Assembly: GCA_900557385.1 (NCBI GenBank)
Contig: USSP01000120.1
Location: 1-5,847, forward strand
From: an uncultured Lachnospiraceae bacterium
Lineage (GTDB): Bacteria > Bacillota > Clostridia > Lachnospirales > Lachnospiraceae
Reading direction: 5' to 3'
DNA length: 5,847 nucleotides
The translations under genes were made by a program, and so were the position numbers. Position 1 is the stretch's first letter. The number at the start of each line of letters is the position of its first letter. The notes below the pieces were generated by a model. The model did no database searches. It was not told the DNA's origin and saw only the letters and a program-made list of their open reading frames with translations. This document shows positions 1 to 5,847 of this stretch, piece after piece.

Positions 1-26
1 GTACGGATCCGGGAGTAAGTAGGACA

Positions 27-72
27 AAAGCCCAGCTGATCAGTTCATATATTGACTAATTAGCTGGGCTTT
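27..72 (-). terminator. Rho-independent terminator of the defence operon, possibly bidirectional
   Basis: Two perfectly complementary 11-base arms (AAAGCCCAGCT at 27-37 and AGCTGGGCTTT at 62-72) form a GC-centred stem. Partial pairing continues inward (38-44 with 55-61, one mismatch and one wobble), leaving a short loop. On the minus strand the hairpin begins three bases after the TAA stop of the RloB gene and is followed by TTTTGTCCT, a modest U tract. On the plus strand it is followed by a T-rich stretch, so it may also stop rightward transcription entering from the left. Its position says that the operon ends here. Nothing could be identified in bases 1-26. Confidence 0.85.
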
Positions 73-75
73 CCT

Positions 76-1023
76 TTATTTTTTCAATTCTTCAATTAAT
101 GTACCAATATTAGAACCAAGCTCATTATCCAGACATTCTATATTCTCACAGAATTTCTTCTCATTAATAATGGCTCTGTCAATGTGCTCCATCAACACCT
201 CTGTATTGTATTTGCTTTTCCGATAACCCAGCAATAACTTGCGCAGTTCATGTTCTGTATATCTTCTTTTCGCTGTCACTGCCGGATTCTCCAGCAATTT
301 TGCCTGATCCAGTAAAAACACTTCATCAAAATGCAATAACAGCCAAAATTCAAAACATGGATTGGATACATAAAATCCAAATCCCTTTTTCTGACACACC
401 TGACATACATATTCAAACTGATTATTCTCCGTTCTGGCAACAAAGCTTTCCTTATCCCGATCCACAATCAGACAAATCCGGTCAAAATTTTCATCATATG
501 TAATATTACTTGATTTAATAATATCCGAAATATCACTTACAATATTGACAACGTCTGACTTCTCATTAAGATAACTGATCAGTTCCGAGCAGTCCTCTTG
601 AATATCTTCCACCGTATCAGACAATGCTTTGTGAAGCTTTTCAATGCATCCAGTCTCCAAAATTTTCCAGATTGCTTTCGCGTACACCTTGCTGGTAGTA
701 AGTATTTGCTGATCATATAAGTAGTCCATAATGCGATTAAGAAGGGACTCATATATCAATTTTCCCGTTCTCTCTTCTTCTAAATTTTCAAGGACACGAT
801 CCAGAATTTTCCTCGGATTACTCCATCCATCCTCACTATAACTTCTTATAAGCGGCACCAGATCGATCAGCGGATCAATTCCAATCTTCTCTCTTTTTTT
901 ATCCAATGCATCAAAATATATCTCCTCAGTGCTGACTCCTTCATAGACCAGAAACACTTTTCTGCGGGTTTCACTCGATTTTAATACCCTTGTTCTTTCT
1001 GCAAATTTTCTCTTTTCTCTCAT
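76..1023 (-). CDS. rloB: RloB-family TOPRIM protein, predicted effector of an AbiL-like phage defence pair
   Basis: 315 residues. The family pattern is clear. A hydrophobic strand ends in the TOPRIM glutamate (VFLVYEG, E28) and is followed by T32-E33. The acidic pair D188/D190 lies in ICLIVDRD. The RloB signature NPCFEFWLLLHF follows at 221-232. TOPRIM domains of this kind coordinate metal ions through these acidic residues and act as nucleases in OLD-like systems; nuclease activity here is inferred. About 160 residues separate E28 from D188, much more than the roughly 70 I expect in short RloB proteins (about 200-230 aa). The extra material, about residues 75-175, is charged and helix-like. 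A CxxC pair sits at 207/210. The ATG start is supported by an AAGGAGGT ribosome binding site inside the end of the upstream ATPase gene. The gene is cotranscribed with that ATPase, and only one codon separates the upstream stop from this start. Family assignment is firm; substrate and trigger are unknown. Confidence 0.88.
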   Translation of the reverse strand: MREKRKFAERTRVLKSSETRRKVFLVYEGVSTEEIYFDALDKKREKIGIDPLIDLVPLIRSYSEDGWSNPRKILDRVLENLEEERTGKLIYESLLNRIMDYLYDQQILTTSKVYAKAIWKILETGCIEKLHKALSDTVEDIQEDCSELISYLNEKSDVVNIVSDISDIIKSSNITYDENFDRICLIVDRDKESFVARTENNQFEYVCQVCQKKGFGFYVSNPCFEFWLLLHFDEVFLLDQAKLLENPAVTAKRRYTEHELRKLLLGYRKSKYNTEVLMEHIDRAIINEKKFCENIECLDNELGSNIGTLIEELKK

Positions 1024-1026
1024 CCA

Positions 1027-2433
1027 CTATACCTCCTTAACTGGAAATATCGTGTTAAATACCGGTACTCCTCCATAACGTCCTTCCAGATAAGCTTTAT
1101 CAATTTTCTGGTCGAATCTTGTATTATATTCCTCCAAAGAATATATATCACTCTCACCTGTGTTCCGCTTATCAATAAACCATATCTCATCCCGTCGAAG
1201 CAGATCAAAGTCCAACAATCTGGACTCATGTGTGGTCACGATCAATTGCAGATTCTTTTTCGCTGCCAATTTCAAATATGTCTCAATAAATTTGTAAGTC
1301 AAACTCGGATGCAGACAACGATCCAGTTCATCAACAACATACGTCTTTCCTTCATCGGATAATAATATTTCCAGCAGATCCAAAATTCTTACTGTTCCGT
1401 CAGATTCTTCGGATAATTCGAAAAGTATATCATTTTTATTGTGTTCAAACTGTATCGTTTGGCACACAAGTTTCTGACCTTTTATTTGCAAAATAAAGAA
1501 GTCCCGGTTGCTTCGCATGATAATTCCGGTATTTTCCGGGACATTATTATCTTCTGATATTTTATGATCTATCATATTTTGAACTGCTGAATAATACCGT
1601 TCCATTCTCTTCAGCATCTGCGTTTGAGCTTCATTAGGTATATGTGCCAACACATTTTCCACCGGTACTTCCACCAATTTGTAATCCGTGATTCCCGTGC
1701 CAAAGGCAGCGATCATATCGCAGATCTCATCGACGTTTTCCATGCTTGCCATGTATGAATAATTTGAAATTGGTCTGTCCGGATAATTAATATCAAGTCC
1801 TTTTTTCAGCCACAAATATACATCCTGCAATATGGATGCACCTTTATAATTCAGATACAGATTTTTCTTATTATGATTCATAACCGTCAGAAATAAAGTA
1901 GAACCATCATCCTGAATATCCTCCGCATAGTTGTTCATCTTCTGTCCGAGTTCTTTCGTACTAAGATCATTTCCTAATTCATATACGCTCTGTTTAATAT
2001 CTCTGGTAAAAATCGTTTTTTCCTTGTTGTCCGAGGTTAATTCAACCAGCCATTCTGATTGAAACTCTCCCTGATTTAAAAGCACTTCAAATCCGTACGC
2101 ATAATACTTCTCGCCTAACTTCAATTCAATTTCAAAATAGCTTGGAATATCTCTGTTGGACTCATTGGATTTGCAGTATTTATTGCTATATCCATCCGGA
2201 AGCCCCTTGATAACAGTTTGCTTCATAAAGTCTAATGCCTTTACCAAATTAGATTTTCCGGAAGCATTCGCACCATATACTGCTGCCAGCTTCAACAGTT
2301 TAATCTTTCCATTATCATAAACATGTTCTTTCTTACTGCGTACTTTCCCCGCAATCATGGAAAATTCCTCGGATCTTCCCTCTGCATTTGCAGAAAAAGA
2401 CAAAAAGTTTTTTACATTGAATCGAATCAGCAT
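1027..2433 (-). CDS. AAA15/AAA21-type ABC-like ATPase (AbiLi/RloA-like), predicted sensor-motor of the defence pair
   Basis: 468 residues from the chosen ATG. The N-terminus MLIRFNVKNFLSF is the usual opening of AAA15 ATPases. Walker A is GANASGKS (54-61). A signature-like SEESDGT lies at 341-347, Walker B is TYVVDELD (364-371, D368/E369), a D-loop-like LHPSL follows, and the switch histidine is in VTTHES (H402). The C-terminal GRYGGVPVF (451-459) is also typical. The central part, about 130-330, is the expected lid/dimerisation region and carries no further motif I recognise. All ATP-binding elements look intact. Such ATPases partner with TOPRIM effectors in OLD, PARIS and AbiL systems; an RloB-type partner next door makes AbiL/RloAB the best match, and phage sensing is inferred. 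A GTG two codons upstream (2439) is possible, but it lies only 3 bases from AAGGAG, whereas the ATG has 9. The gene ends with TAG, in frame with the downstream RloB gene. Confidence 0.9.
   Translation of the reverse strand: MLIRFNVKNFLSFSANAEGRSEEFSMIAGKVRSKKEHVYDNGKIKLLKLAAVYGANASGKSNLVKALDFMKQTVIKGLPDGYSNKYCKSNESNRDIPSYFEIELKLGEKYYAYGFEVLLNQGEFQSEWLVELTSDNKEKTIFTRDIKQSVYELGNDLSTKELGQKMNNYAEDIQDDGSTLFLTVMNHNKKNLYLNYKGASILQDVYLWLKKGLDINYPDRPISNYSYMASMENVDEICDMIAAFGTGITDYKLVEVPVENVLAHIPNEAQTQMLKRMERYYSAVQNMIDHKISEDNNVPENTGIIMRSNRDFFILQIKGQKLVCQTIQFEHNKNDILFELSEESDGTVRILDLLEILLSDEGKTYVVDELDRCLHPSLTYKFIETYLKLAAKKNLQLIVTTHESRLLDFDLLRRDEIWFIDKRNTGESDIYSLEEYNTRFDQKIDKAYLEGRYGGVPVFNTIFPVKEV
1031..1038 (-). 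promoter_or_regulatory. Ribosome binding site of the RloB gene, inside the ATPase gene
   Basis: AAGGAGGT on the minus strand, a near-perfect match to the 16S anti-Shine-Dalgarno, 7 bases before the RloB ATG. It is formed by the last sense codons of the ATPase gene (Lys-Glu-Val). Ribosomes finishing the ATPase therefore terminate on top of this site, which suggests translational coupling plus strong independent initiation, and so fixed or effector-rich stoichiometry. Confidence 0.85.
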
Positions 2434-2442
2434 AAACACGCT

Positions 2443-2448
2443 CTCCTT
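2443..2448 (-). promoter_or_regulatory. Ribosome binding site deciding the ATPase start
   Basis: AAGGAG on the minus strand, within AGGAAGGAGAG. It lies 9 bases before ATG 2433 but only 3 before GTG 2439, so the ATG giving MLIRFNV is preferred over the GTG giving MFMLIRF. The family N-terminus agrees with this choice. Confidence 0.8.
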
Positions 2449-2459
2449 CCTGTAATATA

Positions 2460-2492
2460 ATTATATTATGTGTATTTTTTCACTTTTGTCAA
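2460..2492 (-). promoter_or_regulatory. Sigma-A-type promoter of the defence operon
   Basis: A perfect -35 TTGACA (2492-2487) is followed at 16 bp by CATAAT (2470-2465), at 18 bp by TAATAT, and at 21 bp by a perfect but too distant TATAAT. The ATPase start codon is about 30 bases downstream, so the leader is short. The hexamers predict strong constitutive activity unless repressed; a repeated element overlaps the -35 and spacer. No regulator gene is present in the window. Confidence 0.75.
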
Positions 2493-2555
2493 CATATTTA
2501 TGCATCTTTTAGCGCTTTTTTAGTATTTGAATGTGATTTTTTCACTCTATTCAAC
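2469..2555. repeat. Two copies of a ~24-bp direct repeat overlapping the defence promoter (candidate operators)
   Basis: Copy 1 is at 2469-2493 and copy 2 at 2532-2555. On the plus strand both read TGTG, then ATTTTTTCAC, then six variable bases, then CAAC. About 21 of 24 positions match, with one base inserted in copy 1. Copy 1 covers the -35 box and spacer of the defence promoter. Copy 2 lies 62-63 bp away, close to six helical turns, and contains GTGA-N5-TCAC. A third partial core TTTTTCAC follows at 2557-2564. The arrangement resembles paired regulator sites, but the region is AT-rich and simple in composition, so chance similarity is not excluded. Confidence 0.4.
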
Positions 2556-2675
2556 CTTTTTCACATAAACACCATCTTCGCAACCCCCTTCCTTTTTTCC
2601 ACTGATATGTTCCGCCCATTTCTTCCTATTTATATATTATTATTATTTCTCCACGCCTCCATCACCCCTATTTTG

Positions 2676-2704
2676 TTGCAAATCCGACATAAATCGTGCA
2701 TAAT
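2676..2704 (+). promoter_or_regulatory. Candidate promoter of the surface-protein gene
   Basis: TTGCAA (2676-2681, 4 of 6 consensus bases) lies 17 bp before CATAAT (2699-2704, 5 of 6), with TG directly before the -10. Transcription from here would start near 2711 and give a leader of about 115 bases. A competing view is that transcription starts further upstream and that 2690-2700 is the 5' arm of an RNA stem. The AT-rich TATATT at 2633-2638 could serve as a -10, but its -35 is poor. Only one of the two readings need be right. Confidence 0.45.
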
Positions 2705-2782
2705 ATACATGATATTGGGGCAAATATATTTTGCCTCCGACTGATGCCACGCACGACTCCTTGCATCAGTTGCACGAATTTA
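2690..2782 (+). promoter_or_regulatory. Candidate structured leader (three-way-junction fold) upstream of the surface-protein gene
   Basis: The arms TAAATCGTGCA (2690-2700) and TGCACGAATTTA (2771-2782) pair over 11 bp with one bulged A (2777). Inside are hairpin P2, GGGGCAAA (2717-2724) with TTTGCCTC (2730-2737), and hairpin P3, ACTGATGC (2740-2747) with GCATCAGT (2763-2770). P3 abuts the closing stem with no linker. A competing stem, TGATATT (2710-2716) with AATATTA (2789-2795), could replace the closing stem. The CCTCC at 2734-2738, partly in P2, can pair with the downstream G-run ribosome binding site. I do not recognise a known riboswitch class. The outer inverted repeat might instead be a protein site at DNA level. 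Confidence 0.4.
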
Positions 2783-2811
2783 CACCGAAATATTAGCGTA
2801 TCTGCACCAAC

Positions 2812-2819
2812 GGGGGGGA
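2812..2819 (+). promoter_or_regulatory. G7 ribosome binding site of the surface-protein gene
   Basis: Seven consecutive G then A, ending 8 bases before ATG 2828. It pairs with the anti-Shine-Dalgarno CCUCC if one G-U pair is allowed. It supports the 2828 start, which gives a proper signal peptide. A homopolymer of this length at the ribosome binding site could vary in length by slippage. Confidence 0.6.
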
Positions 2820-2827
2820 CTTGTTTC

Positions 2828-5800
2828 ATGAAGAAAACCTATTATAAATACATATCTGTGATCTTGAGTATCTGCCTGATGCTTGGCAGTTTTCTTATCT
2901 ATCTGCCTGCGCCATCTGCACTGGCAGCAACCTCTTGCTCGATGACCGAGTATTACAACATGACAGACGCCCAAAAGAAAGGCTTTTCGTTTATTTTCTT
3001 ATATACCCGCGACGATCTGGTGTATCTGGACAAGTATCTGGAGGAGGGACGAAGCTTCAACAAGGAAACCATTGAGCTTGCCAATGATATTGCGCTGTCT
3101 GACTATGATTTCAAATATGATTCCTATACGGAAACTACTTTTATTTACAGACATTCCTCCGGAGAATGTCTTGCCCGCTACGATGAAACGAATCGCTGCT
3201 TCTACAAGGGCGCAACAGGCGATCAGAAAACAGATTTTACCTTTGAGGGAGAGGGCTGGAATCCGATCGGTTCTGCCGAGCATCCGTTTCTGCAGCCCTT
3301 TGACGGACAGGGGCATCGCATCACCGGACTCTGGAATATCTGTGATGCAGCCGCCGGTACATCAAGCACAAATTCTCCTGCTGCCGATGGTGCCGGTCTT
3401 TTCGCCGCTGTCGGTAGTTCCATCTCAAATCTTGTGATCGATGGGGCATTTCTGTCAGTTTCAGATACCGGTCTTTCTGCCGGAAACTATGATTCCATCG
3501 GTGTGCTCGCTGCACAATCCCCGAAGAATGATAGTGAAACGGTATTTACCTATGCTCCTTCACATTCGATTACATCCTGCTCCGTGCTTAACGCTCATTT
3601 TGCCTGTAAAAATGTACCAAACTCCGGTATGCTAACGGGAGTTACCTATTGTCAGACAATTTTTCTTTCTGTTTATGCTTCCGGCAGTGCATATATTGAT
3701 AGTACACCAGAAACAACAGCATCTTCTTTCCCGCGCGTTTCTTTCGGCATGATCACCGGATATCTACCCAAAAGCAATTTTTATTATCATTTTAAGAATT
3801 GCTCTTCACAGGGCACGGTTACAGATGCCCACAGTACAGCTCAGATTGGTGGTATCTGTGGCACAGTCCGTTTCGCCTCCGCAGATGATTGCACGAACAG
3901 GACAACGATCCGCTCCGCCGGTATCGCCGGTGGAATTATCGGCAGTACAGACATTCCGACATTAGGGAAAATAGAGATAGGCTTCAGCTTAGTAAACTGT
4001 ATTAACACCGGAAATATATCCGGTATATGTGCCGGTGGAATCGTAGGATTGTGCAACTTCCTGACTACCCCTGAATATTCAAGTTGTATCTTTACCTTCA
4101 ATATCAAAAAAACCCAAAACATTGGTTCTGTTACTGCAGCTTTATATGCCGGGGGATTCATTGGAAATGCATATAATTTCAATGTTCGCAATAGTATTAA
4201 TTCTGCTCCTGTATCGATCGATTCAACCCCGGAAATACAACAAAATCCTGTTTATCAGTATTTTACAAAGTTTTATTCTGACCAAAAAGCTGCCGGAGGA
4301 TTTGTCGGTACTGTCATTCCCGTTTTGAACAACATCAAATCCACTGCATATACTTCCTACTGCTATACCACGAACAGCGCCAATCTGTCTACGTCCACGA
4401 TAACTACAGACAGCAATACATATACGGGTGGATTTATTGGTAACTTATCGCATACAAATGAACAATATCCTCTTTTTACATACTTAAACACTTGCAATAG
4501 TTATACTGCATCTGAACTCACCACTCCTGCATCTGTTTCAACATCAGCTTCCATTCGCGGTTCTCTTGTTGGCGGATATGATTTATATACAGACATAAAC
4601 GCACAGTATACCTATTGGACGCAGGACAATTTGGATCTCGATGGAGAGGCTTTTGGTCAACTTAATAAGACAAACTGTTATAAAATCACCCAAAGCCAGT
4701 TGCTCGGTCAGGAAACCACCACAAACATTGGCTCCTCCGCAGTCAATTCTTATCCGGATCTTCTGCGCTGTTTAAATAGCTACGTCGGTCAGACAGAAGA
4801 CTATGATCCGTTGCTTAACTGGAAAATGCTGGATCAGGTCGGACCTGTTATTGATTACTCAACGAGCCCTGTTTCCTCTTATCCTCCGGTAATTACCTCC
4901 GTTCCGTCCCTGACCCCTGCTCCGACTACAGTGGTTCCTACTGTCACTCCGGTCACAGTTTCGTCTGACACTCCGACTTCAGCTCCATCTCTGTCCTCTG
5001 CTCCCACTACGGTGACTCCGACAGTCACCTCAACGGTAACTCCGACCGCTATTCCGTCCCTGACTCCATCTGTAAGACCTACCGGACAGCCTGCGACGGG
5101 ACCACGGATCACACCATCACCGACACTGCCGGTCAAAACAGCAAAGCCAGCCAAAACACCGGTACCGATTCCGGATCCTATCCTGACACCGGCACCAACA
5201 GAGACACCGACATATACACCATATATAACAAAGGTTCCGGCAGAGACACCGACATATACACCATATATAACAAAGGTTCCGGCAGAGACAACAGCCACTC
5301 CGACGTGGCTGCCGATACTGACAACGACACCGACCGAAACACCGGTTCATACATTATCTGCCACGCCGCAAGCTCCATTTGCCACGGATGACGACAATGC
5401 ACTTAATGCCCCAAAACAGATGACGATCAAAGCGTCTGCAGATCGTTCCGGAAGCGTCCGGATCACCTGGAAGAGTTCCACTGACCGCGATGGCTTCCTG
5501 TTGTACCGCAGCACCAATAAAACCGGCTACAAACGGATTGCAATGATCACAGCCCGCACAACCACTTACCTTGACAGAAAAGTGTCAGCGGGCACAAAAT
5601 ACCGCTATAAGGCAGTACCATATGTCCTGAAAAACGGACAGACCATCTACGGCAATACCACCGTCATCCGTAAGGCAACTGCCCGCCTGATGGCACCGAC
5701 CTTTCGCGTGAGCCGCCACCGGACAGCATCCGGCAGACGTTTTCTTCAGATCCGGCTCCACAAATATCAGGGGAAATATGCGGACATTTATATCCGCAAC

Positions 5801-5847
5801 AATCATGGTAAATATCTGCGTCTGCGCCTGAAAAACAATAATATCCG
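2828..5847 (+). CDS. Large secreted surface protein: signal peptide, beta-helix repeats, Thr/Pro linker, FnIII-like modules (3' end outside window)
   Basis: An open frame of 1006 codons runs off the window without a stop; I translated it by hand and saw no frameshift. Residues 1-34 are a signal peptide (MKKTYYKY, hydrophobic core, PSALA|A), so the protein is exported. Residues 145-168 hold NPIG and FDGQGHRITGL, the usual first coils of GLUG-like right-handed beta-helix surface proteins. GG-I/F-x-G repeats follow near 341, 368, 403, 442, 490, 534 and 582. Residues 678-857 are a Thr/Pro/Ser/Val-rich linker, probably an extended wall-spanning stalk. Residues 862-952 look like a fibronectin-III domain (VRITWK, GFLLYRS, YRYKAVPY), and a second begins near 956. 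All mature-part cysteines seen (about 18) lie before the linker. Adhesion or glycan binding is plausible but inferred; no catalytic motif is visible. The start is set by the signal peptide and the G7 ribosome binding site. The anchoring mode cannot be seen. Confidence 0.85.
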   Translation, partial: MKKTYYKYISVILSICLMLGSFLIYLPAPSALAATSCSMTEYYNMTDAQKKGFSFIFLYTRDDLVYLDKYLEEGRSFNKETIELANDIALSDYDFKYDSYTETTFIYRHSSGECLARYDETNRCFYKGATGDQKTDFTFEGEGWNPIGSAEHPFLQPFDGQGHRITGLWNICDAAAGTSSTNSPAADGAGLFAAVGSSISNLVIDGAFLSVSDTGLSAGNYDSIGVLAAQSPKNDSETVFTYAPSHSITSCSVLNAHFACKNVPNSGMLTGVTYCQTIFLSVYASGSAYIDSTPETTASSFPRVSFGMITGYLPKSNFYYHFKNCSSQGTVTDAHSTAQIGGICGTVRFASADDCTNRTTIRSAGIAGGIIGSTDIPTLGKIEIGFSLVNCINTGNISGICAGGIVGLCNFLTTPEYSSCIFTFNIKKTQNIGSVTAALYAGGFIGNAYNFNVRNSINSAPVSIDSTPEIQQNPVYQYFTKFYSDQKAAGGFVGTVIPVLNNIKSTAYTSYCYTTNSANLSTSTITTDSNTYTGGFIGNLSHTNEQYPLFTYLNTCNSYTASELTTPASVSTSASIRGSLVGGYDLYTDINAQYTYWTQDNLDLDGEAFGQLNKTNCYKITQSQLLGQETTTNIGSSAVNSYPDLLRCLNSYVGQTEDYDPLLNWKMLDQVGPVIDYSTSPVSSYPPVITSVPSLTPAPTTVVPTVTPVTVSSDTPTSAPSLSSAPTTVTPTVTSTVTPTAIPSLTPSVRPTGQPATGPRITPSPTLPVKTAKPAKTPVPIPDPILTPAPTETPTYTPYITKVPAETPTYTPYITKVPAETTATPTWLPILTTTPTETPVHTLSATPQAPFATDDDNALNAPKQMTIKASADRSGSVRITWKSSTDRDGFLLYRSTNKTGYKRIAMITARTTTYLDRKVSAGTKYRYKAVPYVLKNGQTIYGNTTVIRKATARLMAPTFRVSRHRTASGRRFLQIRLHKYQGKYADIYIRNNHGKYLRLRLKNNNI
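5195..5290 (+). repeat. 42-bp tandem duplication in the Thr/Pro linker
   Basis: The unit (5195-5236 and 5237-5278) encodes P-T/A-ETPTYTPYITKV, 14 residues, and is in frame with the surface protein. The two copies differ at only two bases (5197-5198), and 12 bases of a third copy follow (5279-5290). The near identity at DNA level, including synonymous positions, shows a recent duplication. Copy number would change stalk length without breaking the frame. Confidence 0.9.

Larger units (their letters stand above)
2434..2827. other. Divergent intergenic region without a convincing gene
   Basis: It separates the leftward defence operon from the rightward surface-protein gene. From left to right it holds the defence promoter and repeats, a pyrimidine-rich stretch (about 2566-2675) in which I see no feature except tiny unconvincing open frames, a candidate rightward promoter, and a strongly self-complementary leader ending at the G7 ribosome binding site. 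No tRNA, CRISPR or insertion-sequence end was recognised. Confidence 0.7.

Noticed and set aside
1027..1029. TAG read as pyrrolysine or as programmed readthrough
   Set aside because: No supporting stem-loop or insertion signal was recognised nearby, and a strong ribosome binding site with ATG follows at once, so termination is the default reading.
2437..2439. GTG start for the ATPase (MFMLIRF)
   Set aside because: Only 3 bases from AAGGAG, while ATG 2433 has 9 and gives the family-typical N-terminus.
2532..2545. CRP-like palindrome TGTGA/TCAC
   Set aside because: The spacing is 5 rather than 6 bases, one flank does not match, and the AT-rich context makes it weak; kept only as part of the repeat.
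2551..2619. 22-codon minus-strand open frame (MGGTYQWKKG...) upstream of the defence promoter
   Set aside because: The only purine stretch before it is 2 bases from the ATG, there is no promoter in front of it, and its length is expected by chance.
2717..2756. Fragments resembling the c-di-GMP-I riboswitch (GGGCAAA-like, GCCTCCG, CACGCAC)
   Set aside because: The pieces occur in the wrong order and the conserved core and tetraloop-receptor elements are missing.
2744..2827. In-frame upstream ATG at 2744 that would extend the surface protein by 28 residues
   Set aside because: No ribosome binding site precedes it, it lies in hairpin P3, and the extension would bury the evident signal peptide starting MKKTYYK.
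3072..3635. Other open frames on both strands within the surface-protein gene
   Set aside because: All overlap the long plus-strand frame, lack ribosome binding sites and show no recognisable domains.
4879..5298. Minus-strand 139-residue open frame rich in VGVTVGT repeats
   Set aside because: It is the antisense shadow of the Thr/Pro-codon repeats of the surface protein; low complexity explains the lack of stops, and the plus-strand frame has a signal peptide and domains.

Overview
The window looks like accessory DNA from a low-to-medium GC Gram-positive gut anaerobe, most likely Clostridia and probably Lachnospiraceae. The pointers are strong AGGAGG-type ribosome binding sites, consensus sigma-A promoter hexamers, and a very large secreted protein with GG-I/F-x-G beta-helix repeats, a Thr/Pro-rich linker and fibronectin-III-like modules, an architecture common in that family. 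The genus cannot be fixed from the sequence.

Left half, minus strand (about 27-2555): a compact two-gene operon. It starts at a strong promoter (TTGACA with CATAAT/TAATAT near 2460-2492), encodes an AAA15-type ABC/SMC-like ATPase (1027-2433), then an RloB-family TOPRIM protein (76-1023), and ends in a long hairpin terminator (27-72). This matches the AbiL (AbiLi/AbiLii) or RloA/RloB type of phage defence pair, and is analogous to OLD nucleases and PARIS, where an ABC ATPase works with a TOPRIM effector. The two genes lie in the same reading frame and are separated only by one TAG and one TGG codon. The TOPRIM protein is longer than a typical RloB because of an extra helical block. A repeated element of about 24 bp overlaps the promoter.

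Middle (2434-2827): a divergent intergenic region without a convincing gene. Beyond the defence promoter it holds a candidate promoter for the rightward gene and a strongly self-complementary leader: an 11-bp closing stem with one bulge, and two 8-bp hairpins inside it. A CCTCC stretch in the leader is complementary to a G7 ribosome binding site just before the next start codon.

Right half, plus strand (2828 to beyond the window end): one uninterrupted reading frame of at least 1006 codons for a secreted surface protein. It has a signal peptide, a cysteine-containing beta-helix region, a 180-residue Thr/Pro linker with a recent 42-bp tandem duplication, one FnIII-like domain and the start of another. 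Its C-terminal anchor lies outside the window. GC is uneven within it (about 55% near the start of the beta-helix and about 38% in the later part), and the defence operon is AT-rich (about 36% in sampled blocks). This is consistent with horizontal exchange around the locus. The two halves are probably independent functions, intracellular defence and cell-surface interaction, in one variable region.
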